Positions 16,170 to 25,906 of a stretch of DNA of 64,000 bases are shown piece by piece (the stretch's first letter is position 1; each line of letters opens with the position of its first letter). Source of the stretch: Butyrivibrio sp. (GTDB taxonomy: Bacteria; Bacillota; Clostridia; Lachnospirales; Lachnospiraceae); NCBI RefSeq assembly GCF_017635265.1, contig NZ_JAGBLU010000030.1, positions 53,649 to 117,648 of the forward strand, written 5' to 3'. Below the pieces are notes generated by a model. That model was not told the DNA's origin. It saw only the letters and a list, made by a program, of their open reading frames with translations, and did no database searches. The translations under genes and the position numbers were made by a program.

Positions 16170-17378
16170 TTACATCTTACTTCCCTTTGTACCACCACCA
16201 AGGTGTACGCCCTCAAGAACGTTAGTCTCAAAGGAATATACTACCTTGTGATTTTCTCTGTCAGCTTTAAGCGCCAGCTGAATCATGCTGTCAAGAAGCT
16301 GCTCGTATTTTACTCCAAGCGGTTCCCAAAGATAGAATGAAAGAGATCCCGGAATAGTATTTATCTCATTTAAATATACTTTGTTTGTTGCCATATCGAT
16401 CATGAAATCTATTCTTGATACCCCGGAGCATCCAAGACAGATAAATGCATCAACGGCCATTTTTCTGATCTGATCTCTCATTTCAGAAGTGATATCAGCA
16501 GGAATTTTTCTTTTAAGTGATGCCATTCCTTTTGAACCACCGGTCTTGGCTCCGCCTTTTGCTGAACCCTTAGCTCCGCCAATATATTTATCCTCGAAGC
16601 TTAATATGTCATCAGAATTTATTGGTTCTTCGCATTCAGAAGCCTGCGCTGATTCATAATCACCAAGAACTGAGCAGTTAATCTCTTTAAGCTGTGAAAT
16701 TGCCGGCTCAACAAGAATTTTCTTGGAAAATTCAAATCCAAGATCAAGAGCTTCTAAAAGTCCTTCTCTGTTTGATGCCTTTTTGATACCGATACTTGAT
16801 CCAAGGTTGAGTGGCTTAATGATAACAGGATAACTGAACTCACCTTCGATTTTCTGCACAAGTCCGTCTACATCCTCATAATCCTTCCATGTGTAGCACT
16901 TGCAATCAAGAACCGGGATTCCGTTGTCCTTAAGTACAGTCTTCATAACATATTTATTCATTCCAACTGCAGATGAAAGAACATCACATCCCACAACAGG
17001 AAGGCCCATTGTAGCAAGATATCCCTGTAAAGTTCCGTCTTCTACGTTTGTTCCATGAACGATAGGGAAGGCAACGTCAACCTGAGTAATAACATTATTT
17101 CCAAATTTCTTCATAGGATATCTCATAAGAGAAACCTTGTCGCCTTCCTTAACCCAGATGACTTGTGTACTCTTTTTCAAAAGTTCCGGAATATGTGTAT
17201 ACTCCTCAATCTTGTCAACGTACTCGCCTACATAAAAGTCATTATTCTTGGTAATATAAACCGGTACAACATCATATTTTTCTCTGTTAATGCTGCCCAT
17301 AGCCTGAATAGCTGAGATAATTGAAATCTCATGCTCTGTACTTTTTCCACCAAATAAAACTGCAACTTTAAGCTTCAT
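16170..17378 (-). CDS. ddl: D-alanine--D-alanine ligase with a Gly/Lys insertion
   Basis: Joins two D-alanines for the peptidoglycan precursor. 402 residues, longer than the usual 300-370. The ATP-grasp features are present: LFGGKSTEHEIS at the N-terminus, HGTNVEDGTLQG, the grasp strand PVIIKPLNLGSSIGI, and the metal and D-Ala residues in RIDFMIDMATNKVYLNEINTIPG-like order. Residues about 267-289 are an unusual low-complexity insert of Gly, Ala, Lys and Ser (GAKGSAKGGAKTGGSKG) in the loop that normally closes over the active site (after FEDKY). The C-terminal HLGGGTKGSKM is similar in composition. It precedes murF in transcription? No: murF lies upstream and ddl follows it after 28 bases, so the pair forms one unit. 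A vancomycin-type D-Lac ligase is unlikely without vanH or vanX. Confidence 0.92.
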   Translation of the reverse strand: MKLKVAVLFGGKSTEHEISIISAIQAMGSINREKYDVVPVYITKNNDFYVGEYVDKIEEYTHIPELLKKSTQVIWVKEGDKVSLMRYPMKKFGNNVITQVDVAFPIVHGTNVEDGTLQGYLATMGLPVVGCDVLSSAVGMNKYVMKTVLKDNGIPVLDCKCYTWKDYEDVDGLVQKIEGEFSYPVIIKPLNLGSSIGIKKASNREGLLEALDLGFEFSKKILVEPAISQLKEINCSVLGDYESAQASECEEPINSDDILSFEDKYIGGAKGSAKGGAKTGGSKGMASLKRKIPADITSEMRDQIRKMAVDAFICLGCSGVSRIDFMIDMATNKVYLNEINTIPGSLSFYLWEPLGVKYEQLLDSMIQLALKADRENHKVVYSFETNVLEGVHLGGGTKGSKM

Positions 17379-17406
17379 AAACTGCCTTCTTTCCTAAATC
17401 CTTAAT

Positions 17407-19008
17407 TTATCTATAATTATCCGGAAGATCATTTTCAAGCAAAATTACTTTTTCTCTTCCTGCATCAATCTCATACATAAGAGCTGTAGCTTCTGCAAGG
17501 GTATTTTTCACAAAAAGTCTCTCCGGATCAAATCCTGCTTCCAAAGCTCCTGCCTTTATTGACGGGCTGTTCTTTTCACCTACAAGAATAATGTAATCAC
17601 AGACAGCTGCCGCTTGTTTACCAAATTCCTTATTATATTCATCCTCTTTTTCTCCAAGCTCAACCATGCCCGGAGTAACAAGGATCTTAACATGGTTCTC
17701 AAAAAGCGCCAGTGTCTCAAGAGCCACCTTGGCTCCATTGGGGTTGGAATTGTATGCATCATCCAAAATAGAAACATTGCCATGCCTGTTGAGTTCAAGT
17801 CTGTGTGGTACACTCTGAAGTCGTCTTACAGCCATTTTAAGCTTAGGCATCGGAATTCCAAGGCTGTTTGCTGCAGCAATCGCTCCAACTATGTTTTCAA
17901 CATTATGCCTTCCGACAAGCTTCGTAGTATACTCTGCCATCTCACCATCAGGTGCCGTTACTGTAAAGGTCGTTCCCTGACTGTTTACCTTAATATCTTT
18001 TGCCTGATAATCGTTACCGTCATTAAGTCCGTAGGTGATGGCATCCTGATACTTCATGTTTGAGCGGATTATCTCATTGTCACCATTGACAAATTTAAGA
18101 TGCTTGCCTTCTGCTTTGCCTTCAGATTTCTCTTTTTCATCAACAGCATCCAACAGTTCATATTTAGTACTGATAATATTTTCAAGGCTGTGAAAAGTCT
18201 CCAGATGCTGATAACCGATGGATGTAACTATTCCATCGTCAGGATTAACAATATCAGTTATCTCTTTTATATCATGAAGATGCCTTGCGCCCATTTCACA
18301 TACAAAAATCTCATGCGTAGGCTTAAGGTGTTCCCTTATAGTCCTGACAATTCCCATAGGAGTGTTATAGCTCTCCGGCGTCATCAAAACACTAAAGCCC
18401 TCTGATAAAAGTGTTGTCAGATAATACTTAACGCTCGTCTTGCCGAAACTACCTGTGATACCTATAATGCGAAGGTTCTCATGCTCTCTAAGCATCCTCT
18501 TGGCGTCATCGATAAAATACTTATTTATTCTGTTCTCGATTGGTTTATTTATAAGATTAGCAAGGGCCGGAACAAGTGGCAAAAAAGCCATAAACAATAC
18601 GGCAGAAGCTGCCCAATATCCTAACAATCCCTTTCCAACTATAAGTACCAAAGCTGCTATTATTACATATGTAATGAACAGTCTCTTAACTCTGTCTGTA
18701 ACAACAAATTTCTTTTTGGCCGGCTTTGGAAGGTATGCAGTAATAAGAAAAACATATAGCGCCATCATTCCTGCAATAGAGAATGCAAGTATCCTTATCC
18801 CGCTTTTATCTGCCACAAGGGAGCATATAATAATTAAAAGAAATGCACCATGAGCCACCAGATTCCCCGGAATAGATCTTAAGAATCTAAAGTATCCCTG
18901 AAACTGATAGCTCGAAAGCTGAAGCATATGTGTGTAGAATCTAAGTCCTAACACAGACATTACAGCCACAAGCATAAAAACAAATATACTAAAAATAATT
19001 AATAACAT
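17407..19008 (-). CDS. murF: MurF-type Mur ligase with N-terminal membrane domain
   Basis: Probably adds D-Ala-D-Ala to the UDP-MurNAc tripeptide, matching the adjacent ddl. 533 residues, about 80 more than E. coli MurF. Residues 1-150 contain four or five membrane segments. The Mur ligase core follows: P-loop GITGSFGKTSVK at about 190, NTPMGI, CEMGARHLHDI, and the C-terminal domain beginning near LELNRHGNVSILDDAYNSNP, as in MurF. The RBS AGAGGTAAAG leads the ATG at 19008. The membrane part would hold the ligase at the membrane, where the lipid-linked steps occur. Its gene overlaps nothing and lies 10 bases after the alpha/beta hydrolase gene. A second, soluble MurF elsewhere in the genome is possible, so the exact substrate is not certain. 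Confidence 0.85.
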   Translation of the reverse strand: MLLIIFSIFVFMLVAVMSVLGLRFYTHMLQLSSYQFQGYFRFLRSIPGNLVAHGAFLLIIICSLVADKSGIRILAFSIAGMMALYVFLITAYLPKPAKKKFVVTDRVKRLFITYVIIAALVLIVGKGLLGYWAASAVLFMAFLPLVPALANLINKPIENRINKYFIDDAKRMLREHENLRIIGITGSFGKTSVKYYLTTLLSEGFSVLMTPESYNTPMGIVRTIREHLKPTHEIFVCEMGARHLHDIKEITDIVNPDDGIVTSIGYQHLETFHSLENIISTKYELLDAVDEKEKSEGKAEGKHLKFVNGDNEIIRSNMKYQDAITYGLNDGNDYQAKDIKVNSQGTTFTVTAPDGEMAEYTTKLVGRHNVENIVGAIAAANSLGIPMPKLKMAVRRLQSVPHRLELNRHGNVSILDDAYNSNPNGAKVALETLALFENHVKILVTPGMVELGEKEDEYNKEFGKQAAAVCDYIILVGEKNSPSIKAGALEAGFDPERLFVKNTLAEATALMYEIDAGREKVILLENDLPDNYR

Positions 19009-19018
19009 ACTTTACCTC

Positions 19019-19810
19019 TTAGCCTATCCCCAAAAAACTTCCAAGAATCCTGTTATAAAGATATGGATTGTCCAAAAAAGAATAATGCCCTGCTCCGTTT
19101 ATAACTGCAAGTCCTGCCTCCGGCATAAGTTTTTCCATGCGCTGACCGTCAGAAAGCGGTGTAGCAGTATCCTTATCTCCCCAAATCAAAAGAGTTGGCT
19201 GTGTCACAAAAGGCATATATGGAACCATGTCCTCATTTACTGCCATTACAAGACTCTTTCTCATAACAGGAGAAGCTGCGGCATAGTCAGCACTTCCAAA
19301 TTTCTTTTGAAGCTTGTTAAGGGCATCCGGATCAAGTTTAAGAATTCCGCTTTTTTCAATAAGATTTTTATAGAAATGATATCTCTTCGTACGCTTCTTT
19401 TGTTCTTTGGTCTTTTCCGGGATAATCCCTGCAGAATCGGTAAGAATGATCTTGGGAATTGTAAAATCAGTCTTTATACGACCATCATGAATTCCTGAAG
19501 CCAACTTGATTATAATCCTGCCACCCATGGAGTGCCCAAGAAAAATTATCTCCTTTTCATCCGGATAAAGCTTTTTGATAAAATCCAAAACAAAATCCAC
19601 AAAAGCATCCACATTCATAGGCTCTTGCGGTTCATCGCTTTTCCCAAATCCCGGCATATCCATTGCTACAACATGGTATCCGCTCTTGGCAAAAGAAATA
19701 ACTCCTGCAAAAAGATCTATATTGGACCCCCATCCATGCAGCATCACAAGCAGAGGCCCTTTTCCTTCATCTATGTAATTTATGTTTAATCCATTAATAT
19801 TTGTATTCAT
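19019..19810 (-). CDS. Alpha/beta hydrolase
   Basis: 263 residues with a complete alpha/beta-hydrolase layout: oxyanion strand MLHGWGSN at about 24-31, nucleophile elbow GHSMGGR at about 93-99, an Asp on the LLIWGDKDTATP strand and the final His in GAGHYSFLDNP. It lacks a signal peptide and is cytosolic. The substrate cannot be told: the family includes esterases, lipases, haloalkane and carbon-carbon hydrolases. The gene is close to murF and ddl (10 and 28 bases), and could be transcribed with them, but the order does not imply a wall role. Confidence 0.85.
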   Translation of the reverse strand: MNTNINGLNINYIDEGKGPLLVMLHGWGSNIDLFAGVISFAKSGYHVVAMDMPGFGKSDEPQEPMNVDAFVDFVLDFIKKLYPDEKEIIFLGHSMGGRIIIKLASGIHDGRIKTDFTIPKIILTDSAGIIPEKTKEQKKRTKRYHFYKNLIEKSGILKLDPDALNKLQKKFGSADYAAASPVMRKSLVMAVNEDMVPYMPFVTQPTLLIWGDKDTATPLSDGQRMEKLMPEAGLAVINGAGHYSFLDNPYLYNRILGSFLGIG

Positions 19811-19883
19811 GACTCATCCATATTAACACCTAAGAAAGTGCCGTGCAAATCCAAAAGGTTGTCATTTAGATAGTAAAATGTGT

Positions 19884-21434
19884 TCAGCGCAAGACGCTCA
19901 ACATGAATATAAGTAATGCATCATTTCCGGGATCATTTAGTATTCCTGTCTTTGAATCATCATCCCGGTAAGTTCTCTCTGTACTGTCAGTTACATAATT
20001 CATTGCACCTGGATTCATGCCCATCAGAAAATGCAGATGATTTTCTATTATTGTCGTATATTCATGATTGTAAATAATATGATCTGTTATAGTAAGGCAC
20101 CTCATATCGTATAGGAGCTTTGAAAAATCCTGCTCTGCAGTAATATCAGTTACAAGAAACTGACTTTTTGTTGAAACTTCTGCAATTTTCTCAGACTTTT
20201 TCATGAGCATCTTCATGAGTTTGCCGCATTGGTCCACATCCACCGCCTGACTGGTTGAGAGATAGGTTACAGCTCCGATAAATACATTCTCATCAGTCTT
20301 AAAAAGTTCCTCAAAATCTTTTCTTAAAAAGAAACTGTTTAAAACTGCTTCATAATCCTGATTTCCCGTAGCTCTGTAGAGCTGGGCTGCCGCCTTAAAT
20401 ACCGCTGAATCTTCAATGTTCTGATTCATCAGGTAGCAATTCCAGGCCTTGTCTGCTGCCCTAAGGCATACTGTAGCAAACTCCGGATCATATTGCTGGT
20501 AAAAATAACTGAATCTTGCCATCATGGCTGCGAAGTTAATGGTCGCTTCCATGGAAACCGGCGTCACCACCACCGGATAAGTGAAAATATCGCCGCCTTT
20601 ACTACTGTCTGTAATCGCCGCCCCATATTCACCACCAGTCTTTTCGTCCTGCATTTTAAGCAGCCATTCAACCTCATATCTGACTTCATCCAAAATATCC
20701 GGTATTCCATTTCCGCTTTCAGGAATCCCGATATCATCGGTAAAAACCTCCTCATCCATTTCGTAGGCCAAAAGAAAATTCTCTGCTATTTTACTTCCAA
20801 CATTAGTGTCTCTGTCAGCCTGCTCGTCCATGTGCCATCCGCCTGTAACATCAAGCTGAATACTATCATCTTCCTGAAGTCTGGCCGCAGACGTATGACA
20901 GGCGCTGTGGGTGTTATCCCCTGCATAGCTTTCTGATAACGCAATTCCGCATCTGTTATAGTAGAATTTTTTACAAGCCTCATTAAAAAGATCCGAAATA
21001 GTTGTCTGAGATACAGAAAAAGAATAAGATTCACCTAAGTGATCAGCATAAATATAATAATCCCCTTCCTCTGTGAGATCAGTAAAATAACCAACGGCAA
21101 AATTTACTCCCAGCTCCTGATCAAAGCTCTTTTTTAAAACCTCTCCTTCATAGCAGGACTCTCCATCTTCAAGTCTGCAAACAGTAAATGTTTCGGGCAA
21201 TTCTTTCCCTCTGAAAATCACAACCTTATCCGAATCAGGCAAAAAACCTGTCTGATCCACTAAAATATTGGGTGTCTGAACCGGAGCTTCATAGTCAAAT
21301 TTAGCAGTTTTTTTTTCTTTTTCCACTAAAGCATTATCACTGGAAGAAGCGCCGCAACCTGCGGCGCTTCCAAGAACAGCAGCCAAAAGGACTGCTGCCG
21401 CTATTTTCTTTTTCCCTCTCATATAAGAAAACAT
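19884..21434 (-). CDS. Degenerate GH9-like lipoprotein with N-terminal Ig-like domain
   Basis: 516 residues. Lipoprotein signal at 1-27 (LGSAAGC, Cys27), an Ig-like CelD_N domain at about 52-140 (NILVDQTGFLPDSDKVVIF), then an (alpha/alpha)6 barrel of glycoside hydrolase family 9 type (ESYAGDNTHSACH, GGWHMDEQ, YEVEWLLKMQDEKTG, YRATGNQDYEA, FLMGMNPGAMNYVTD). GH9 endoglucanases keep DAGD after GGW as nucleophile and base, HHR in the substrate loop and NE near the C-terminus. Here GGW (198-200) is followed by HMDEQADRDT, HHR is missing and NE reads ND. So catalysis is doubtful. It could bind cellulose or xyloglucan as a surface adaptor. It starts at ATG 21434 (or 21422). It ends 73 bases before the hydrolase gene and follows the hydratase gene almost directly. 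Confidence 0.8.
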   Translation of the reverse strand: MFSYMRGKKKIAAAVLLAAVLGSAAGCGASSSDNALVEKEKKTAKFDYEAPVQTPNILVDQTGFLPDSDKVVIFRGKELPETFTVCRLEDGESCYEGEVLKKSFDQELGVNFAVGYFTDLTEEGDYYIYADHLGESYSFSVSQTTISDLFNEACKKFYYNRCGIALSESYAGDNTHSACHTSAARLQEDDSIQLDVTGGWHMDEQADRDTNVGSKIAENFLLAYEMDEEVFTDDIGIPESGNGIPDILDEVRYEVEWLLKMQDEKTGGEYGAAITDSSKGGDIFTYPVVVTPVSMEATINFAAMMARFSYFYQQYDPEFATVCLRAADKAWNCYLMNQNIEDSAVFKAAAQLYRATGNQDYEAVLNSFFLRKDFEELFKTDENVFIGAVTYLSTSQAVDVDQCGKLMKMLMKKSEKIAEVSTKSQFLVTDITAEQDFSKLLYDMRCLTITDHIIYNHEYTTIIENHLHFLMGMNPGAMNYVTDSTERTYRDDDSKTGILNDPGNDALLIFMLSVLR

Positions 21435-21438
21435 TATC

Positions 21439-23730
21439 TTACTTTACCCTATTATAATTTATTAAGCATCCATCAAGAATAATCTGCCTTTCATCGTCTG
21501 TCAGATTCCCCAGTCTCAATGTAAACTCTTTTAATCCATCATCCGAAATGGCATAAGCCTTGATTTCTTCATTCTTATTATATACGGCATCTCTGATTCC
21601 CGGAATAAAAATATAATCTTTATTCTTAAACGGAAGGTCTCCCTCATCAATTATAAATGGAAGCATTCCCCAGTTGATAAGGTTTGAACGATAACGTTTA
21701 GTAGCATATTCGTTGGCTATGTTCGCCCATCCTCCAAGAACCTTCTGACAAGATGCTGCCTGCTCACGAGCTGAACCATCCCCCGGTTTAACTGCGAATA
21801 TTGTAGACCCGATTCCGGTATTCTTAGCCGTCACATCCTGATATTTTCCACAGATTGTCTTAATAGCTGCTTTGATTTCATCACTCAAATTATCGAATGA
21901 CTCGTCTTTTTGTCTCTTTTCTTCCTCAGCATGAACTTCCTTGGCTCTTCCCACATATTCAGGATCCTTCCTTGAAAGTGTAAATTCAGCAAGACCGATA
22001 GGATTTGATCTGTAGGATGATGTTTCTCCTGATGGGATAAGCTCATCCGTAGTTGTAACAGGATCATGAATCTCCGACACAACTTTAAGAAGAAGATTAT
22101 CTGTAAGAGCCACCATAGAAGGCCAGTCTTTAATGTTAGGTCCGAGCTGCAGTTCTACGCTGTCATCTGCAACGCCATGAGAATCAAATACTCTGTTCTT
22201 ATAGATAGCACTGTCAAAGTGATACTTATACTTATTAAAATCTCCGACAAATTCAGTTGCAGGTGTAAGAACTCCCTTGTTAGCAGCTGTTGCTGCTATA
22301 GAGCGTGCATCCATAAGTGCAACTGAAGCAACCTGTCCGCTCTGAACCTTTGAACCTTCTCTGTTAGGGAAGTTTCTTGTTGAGTGTCTGATACTGAATG
22401 CATTATTCGCAGGAGTATCACCGGCACCAAAGCAAGGTCCGCAAAATGCTGTCTTTAGTATTGCTCCTGACTCCATGATTGTAGCTGCTGCACCGTTTTT
22501 AACAATTTCCATATAAATAGGTGTTGAAGCCGGATAAACACTTAGTGTGAATCTGTCATTACCAATAAATTTACCTTTTAGAATATCCGCTGCTGCACAA
22601 ATATTTTCAAATCCGCCACCGGCGCAGCCTGCAATAATTCCCTGATCAACCATGAACTTTCCGTCTTTAAGCTTATCATGAAGAGAGAATGTAACCTTAT
22701 CACCAAAGCTTACTTTTGCTCTCTTTTCCACATCAGCAATAATATCCGCAGCATTTCTGTTTACTTCTTCAATCTCATATACATTACTTGGATGGAATGG
22801 CATAGCGATCATAGGATTAATTGAATCAAGGTCAACCTTTACCAATCCGTCATAGTAAGCCACTTTTCCCGGTTTTAACTCTTTATACTCCGAAACTCTG
22901 CCGTGAATATCATAGAATTCCTTAATCTCTTCATCAGTCTGCCATATTGATGAAAGGCATGTGGTTTCTGTCGTCATAACATCAACACCGATTCTAAAGT
23001 CCGCGCTTAAATTTGCCACACCGGGTCCCACAAACTCCATAACCTTATTCTTTACATATCCGTCTGCGAAGACCTTGCCTATAATTGCAAGTGCCACATC
23101 CTGTGGTCCAACACCCTTCTTTGGAGTTCCCTCAAGGTAAATAGCTACAACTCCCGGCATATCAATATCATATGTCTGTCCGAGAAGCTGCTTTACAAGT
23201 TCCGGTCCTCCTTCTCCAATAGCCATTGTTCCGAGAGCGCCGTATCTTGTATGTGAATCTGAACCAAGAATCATGCTTCCACCTGATGAGAGCATCTCAC
23301 GGGCAAACTGGTGAATAACTGCCTGATGAGGTGGTACATATATTCCGCCATATTTCTGTGCTGCTGTGAGTCCAAACATGTGATCATCTTCATTTATTGT
23401 TCCGCCTACAGCGCATAAAGAATTGTGGCAGTTAGTCAGAACATATGGAATGGGGAACTTTGTAAGTCCTGAAGCTCTCGCAGTCTGGATAATACCAACA
23501 TATGTGATATCATGGGATGTAAGCTTATCAAACTTAACACACAGCTTGTCCATGTTGCCCGACATATTATGTGCTTTAAGAATCCCATAACAAATAGTAT
23601 TTTCTCTTGCCTGTTCTTTAGTTACACCCTCAATTCCTTCCGAAGATAAACGAACTGCCGCATCGTTGTCATCTAATACAAGAGTCTTTCCATTCACTAA
23701 AAAACATCCATTATTGTATGTTGTTACCAT
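21439..23730 (-). CDS. YbhJ-like hydratase of the aconitase family
   Basis: 763 residues, like E. coli YbhJ, and much like aconitase in outline: three conserved Cys for the 4Fe-4S cluster (TTETTCLSS near 258, and both Cys of CGPCFGAGD near 430), the serine-rich [10 protein letters not shown] region, SRNF-like motif [13 protein letters not shown], and a C-terminal swivel domain with [12 protein letters not shown]. YbhJ-type proteins are of unknown substrate; classical aconitases have the related GSR(N/Q) motifs. The start ATG follows GGAGGAAAGTA. An operator-like palindrome TATACATGTATA at 23757-23768 lies at the likely transcription start, so a GntR-type or similar repressor may control it. 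It lies alone between the binding-lipoprotein gene and the GH9-like gene, suggesting no clear pathway here. Confidence 0.82.
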   Translation of the reverse strand: MVTTYNNGCFLVNGKTLVLDDNDAAVRLSSEGIEGVTKEQARENTICYGILKAHNMSGNMDKLCVKFDKLTSHDITYVGIIQTARASGLTKFPIPYVLTNCHNSLCAVGGTINEDDHMFGLTAAQKYGGIYVPPHQAVIHQFAREMLSSGGSMILGSDSHTRYGALGTMAIGEGGPELVKQLLGQTYDIDMPGVVAIYLEGTPKKGVGPQDVALAIIGKVFADGYVKNKVMEFVGPGVANLSADFRIGVDVMTTETTCLSSIWQTDEEIKEFYDIHGRVSEYKELKPGKVAYYDGLVKVDLDSINPMIAMPFHPSNVYEIEEVNRNAADIIADVEKRAKVSFGDKVTFSLHDKLKDGKFMVDQGIIAGCAGGGFENICAAADILKGKFIGNDRFTLSVYPASTPIYMEIVKNGAAATIMESGAILKTAFCGPCFGAGDTPANNAFSIRHSTRNFPNREGSKVQSGQVASVALMDARSIAATAANKGVLTPATEFVGDFNKYKYHFDSAIYKNRVFDSHGVADDSVELQLGPNIKDWPSMVALTDNLLLKVVSEIHDPVTTTDELIPSGETSSYRSNPIGLAEFTLSRKDPEYVGRAKEVHAEEEKRQKDESFDNLSDEIKAAIKTICGKYQDVTAKNTGIGSTIFAVKPGDGSAREQAASCQKVLGGWANIANEYATKRYRSNLINWGMLPFIIDEGDLPFKNKDYIFIPGIRDAVYNKNEEIKAYAISDDGLKEFTLRLGNLTDDERQIILDGCLINYNRVK

Positions 23731-23756
23731 TACTTTCCTCCTGCCTTTTTATCCGC

Positions 23757-23768
23757 TATACATGTATA
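23757..23768. promoter_or_regulatory. TATACATGTATA palindrome, possible repressor operator
   Basis: A perfect 12-bp palindrome 27 bases upstream of the hydratase ATG and directly after a TATAAA-like -10 on the minus strand (about 23771-23776). Palindromes of the TGTATACA type are typical GntR-family sites; the regulator is not visible in the window. Confidence 0.35.
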
Positions 23769-23822
23769 CAATTTTATAGGCGCTATTCTACCATAAATAA
23801 ACACTACTTGGTAGGATATTTT

Positions 23823-25361
23823 TTAATATGAATCTAAAATCATCTGAAGTTTTCTGGTCATTTTTTCAATCCCTGCTTCTTTTAACTCCTGACGGAAAAG
23901 AGCTACTTCCTCCTCAGGGGTAATATCATATTGACCATAGGAAATAGCCGGAAGGTACTTATCAAACACCTTTATAATCGGCTCCATTTCCAGATTTATC
24001 TCCTCTGTAGAAAACGGGACGCTGTCCCAAGGATATTCATATGCGTTCCTATCATATGTATCAATAAGCTCATAATAATCGTCCCATGCATAAGATGAGT
24101 CCTTATATTCAAACTCATCTCTTCGTCCCCACCAGTAATTTAGAACAACAGAATCCCTCTCTGAATTGTATCCACTTGGTTTATCAAGCGTTCCGTTTTT
24201 GTTTATCCTGTATTGAACGCCCTCTATTCCATATCGCATAAGGTTATAACACTTTTGATCATTTCTTATAATATCGTAGACCATAAGCGCGCGTTCAGGA
24301 TTTTTAGAATCCTTATAGACCGCCATAGCACCATGTAGAATACTGGTTTTTATCAGATTATTATTTTCTTCTCCAAACCAGAAAAAATCTGTTTCCGCTT
24401 CCGGTTTCATAACATTCATGGTTGGTTTTATTTCTGTAAAGTATTTTTGGGTATGGTGCTGAACCACGCTGGTATAGCCGTTGTAAAACTCTTCCGTATT
24501 ATCCTCAACAAATTTAAAATTTCTTCTCCATATCCCAAGTTCTTCCCACGACTTCATAAGTCTTGCAAATTCAACAAACTCATCCCCGGTATAATATGGA
24601 GAAACAATTGTCTTCATATCATCATAATATGCTCCCCAGATTCCATATGTACTCAGTTCATAGATCGGGGCATATTTCTGCTTAGACATAAGATAACCCA
24701 ATGTGTGTATCGTTGTTTTTCCATCCTCATCCCACACAATCATGCCGGTATAATTTTTCTTCACATGCTTATAATATTTATCAAGATCTTCCCATGAACT
24801 TATCTTTCCTATTCCTGCTTCCTGCGCTATATCTTTTCTATAAATAAATCCATGATTTATCCACTGAGTATATTCATTTTCGGGAATCATATATATGTTT
24901 CCATTGTATGAGCATTTATCCCACTCTGCTGAAGTCACATTTGTATAAGTTCTGGGACAATATTTTTGTAACATTTCCTTGGAAAGTGGTAAAAAATTGC
25001 CGCTTATGGCATTGGGCCAGGCATCCAGCCAATCGCTTCCCGTGCCAACAAGATCCAGACTAACTTTCCCTGAATCCAGAACAGCATTATAATTATTAAG
25101 ATAGTCATCCCAAGAAACATAGTAAATATCAAGCTTAGCATTAACCCTCTTGATAAGGATTTTGTTAAGCTCATCTACCACTTCCTCAGTTCTGCCATTA
25201 GACGGCTTATCGCCGATAGTAAGATAAGTAATTGTAACCGGTTCTTTAGTGTAGTCTATTTCCTTCTGGTATTCCTCGCCTTGATATGATCCGAATCCAC
25301 ACGCAATGCATGTAATAACCACGATCAACACCAACAAGCAAGTAAAAAACCTTTTTTTCAC
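23823..25361 (-). CDS. Extracellular solute-binding lipoprotein (ABC transporter, sugar type)
   Basis: 512 residues. The lipoprotein signal has a Cys at about 21 (VVITCIAC), then two lobes of a type-1-like sugar-binding protein: TITYLTIGDKPSNGR, LDLVGTGSDWLD, YGIWGAYYDD and a C-terminal DUF3502-like part ending in EIEKMTRKLQMILDSY-like helices. Binds a sugar or oligosaccharide and passes it to permeases; none is next to it. The start is GTG at 25361, overlapping the tadA stop by four bases (GTGA), so it is translated in coupling with tadA. That is an odd pairing for a transport gene. A matching ATPase candidate is the multitask UgpC/MsmK-type ATPase at 27777. Confidence 0.85.
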   Translation of the reverse strand: MKKRFFTCLLVLIVVITCIACGFGSYQGEEYQKEIDYTKEPVTITYLTIGDKPSNGRTEEVVDELNKILIKRVNAKLDIYYVSWDDYLNNYNAVLDSGKVSLDLVGTGSDWLDAWPNAISGNFLPLSKEMLQKYCPRTYTNVTSAEWDKCSYNGNIYMIPENEYTQWINHGFIYRKDIAQEAGIGKISSWEDLDKYYKHVKKNYTGMIVWDEDGKTTIHTLGYLMSKQKYAPIYELSTYGIWGAYYDDMKTIVSPYYTGDEFVEFARLMKSWEELGIWRRNFKFVEDNTEEFYNGYTSVVQHHTQKYFTEIKPTMNVMKPEAETDFFWFGEENNNLIKTSILHGAMAVYKDSKNPERALMVYDIIRNDQKCYNLMRYGIEGVQYRINKNGTLDKPSGYNSERDSVVLNYWWGRRDEFEYKDSSYAWDDYYELIDTYDRNAYEYPWDSVPFSTEEINLEMEPIIKVFDKYLPAISYGQYDITPEEEVALFRQELKEAGIEKMTRKLQMILDSY

Positions 25362-25885
25362 TGGAGGTTTCCTTTCTGTTCCTTCAATGCTTTGTTTCTG
25401 GCACGAAGTTCAACAAAAAAATCTTTTAAAAGTCTACTACACTCCTCCCTTAAAACGCCTTTTTTCACACTAACCTGATGATTAAAGTCCGGATTATTCA
25501 AAATATCCATAACAGAGCCCGCACATCCGGCTTTAGGATTTTCCGCCGCCATTATAACCTCAGGAATTCTTGCCTGAACAATGGCACCGGCACACATCTG
25601 ACAAGGTTCCAAAGTAACATAAAGTTTGCACTCCTCCAGCCTCCAGTCCTTCATGACCTTTACTGCCTTTTTAATAGCGGTAATCTCAGCATGAGCAAGT
25701 GGTGTCTTGTCGGTATTGCGCCTGTTATATCCCCTTCCTATAATCCTTCCTTCATAAACAATCACGCATCCGATTGGCACTTCCCCGAGTTTATATGCCT
25801 TTTTTGCCTGCGCAATTGCAGCTTTCATGTATTTGTTATCTTCTTGTTCTTCATCTATAATTCTTGATTTTGCTTGTAATTTCAT
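25358..25885 (-). CDS. tadA: tRNA-specific adenosine-34 deaminase
   Basis: Converts A34 to inosine in the anticodon of tRNA-Arg(ACG), needed to read CGN codons. 175 residues, with an N-terminal extension of about 19 residues before the usual MKAAIAQAKKAYKLGEVP start (an internal ATG at 25828 would give 156 residues). The zinc site is His65 and the proton-shuttling Glu67 in HAEITA, with Cys95 and Cys98 in PCQMC. The C-terminal end overlaps the binding-lipoprotein start by four bases. A tadA next to the SRP RNA gene recalls the Bacillus order tadA-scr-dnaX, although here the two are on opposite strands with an Rrf2 gene between them. Confidence 0.95.
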   Translation of the reverse strand: MKLQAKSRIIDEEQEDNKYMKAAIAQAKKAYKLGEVPIGCVIVYEGRIIGRGYNRRNTDKTPLAHAEITAIKKAVKVMKDWRLEECKLYVTLEPCQMCAGAIVQARIPEVIMAAENPKAGCAGSVMDILNNPDFNHQVSVKKGVLREECSRLLKDFFVELRARNKALKEQKGNLQ

Positions 25886-25906
25886 AGTAGTAATTGATTA
25901 TCTTTT

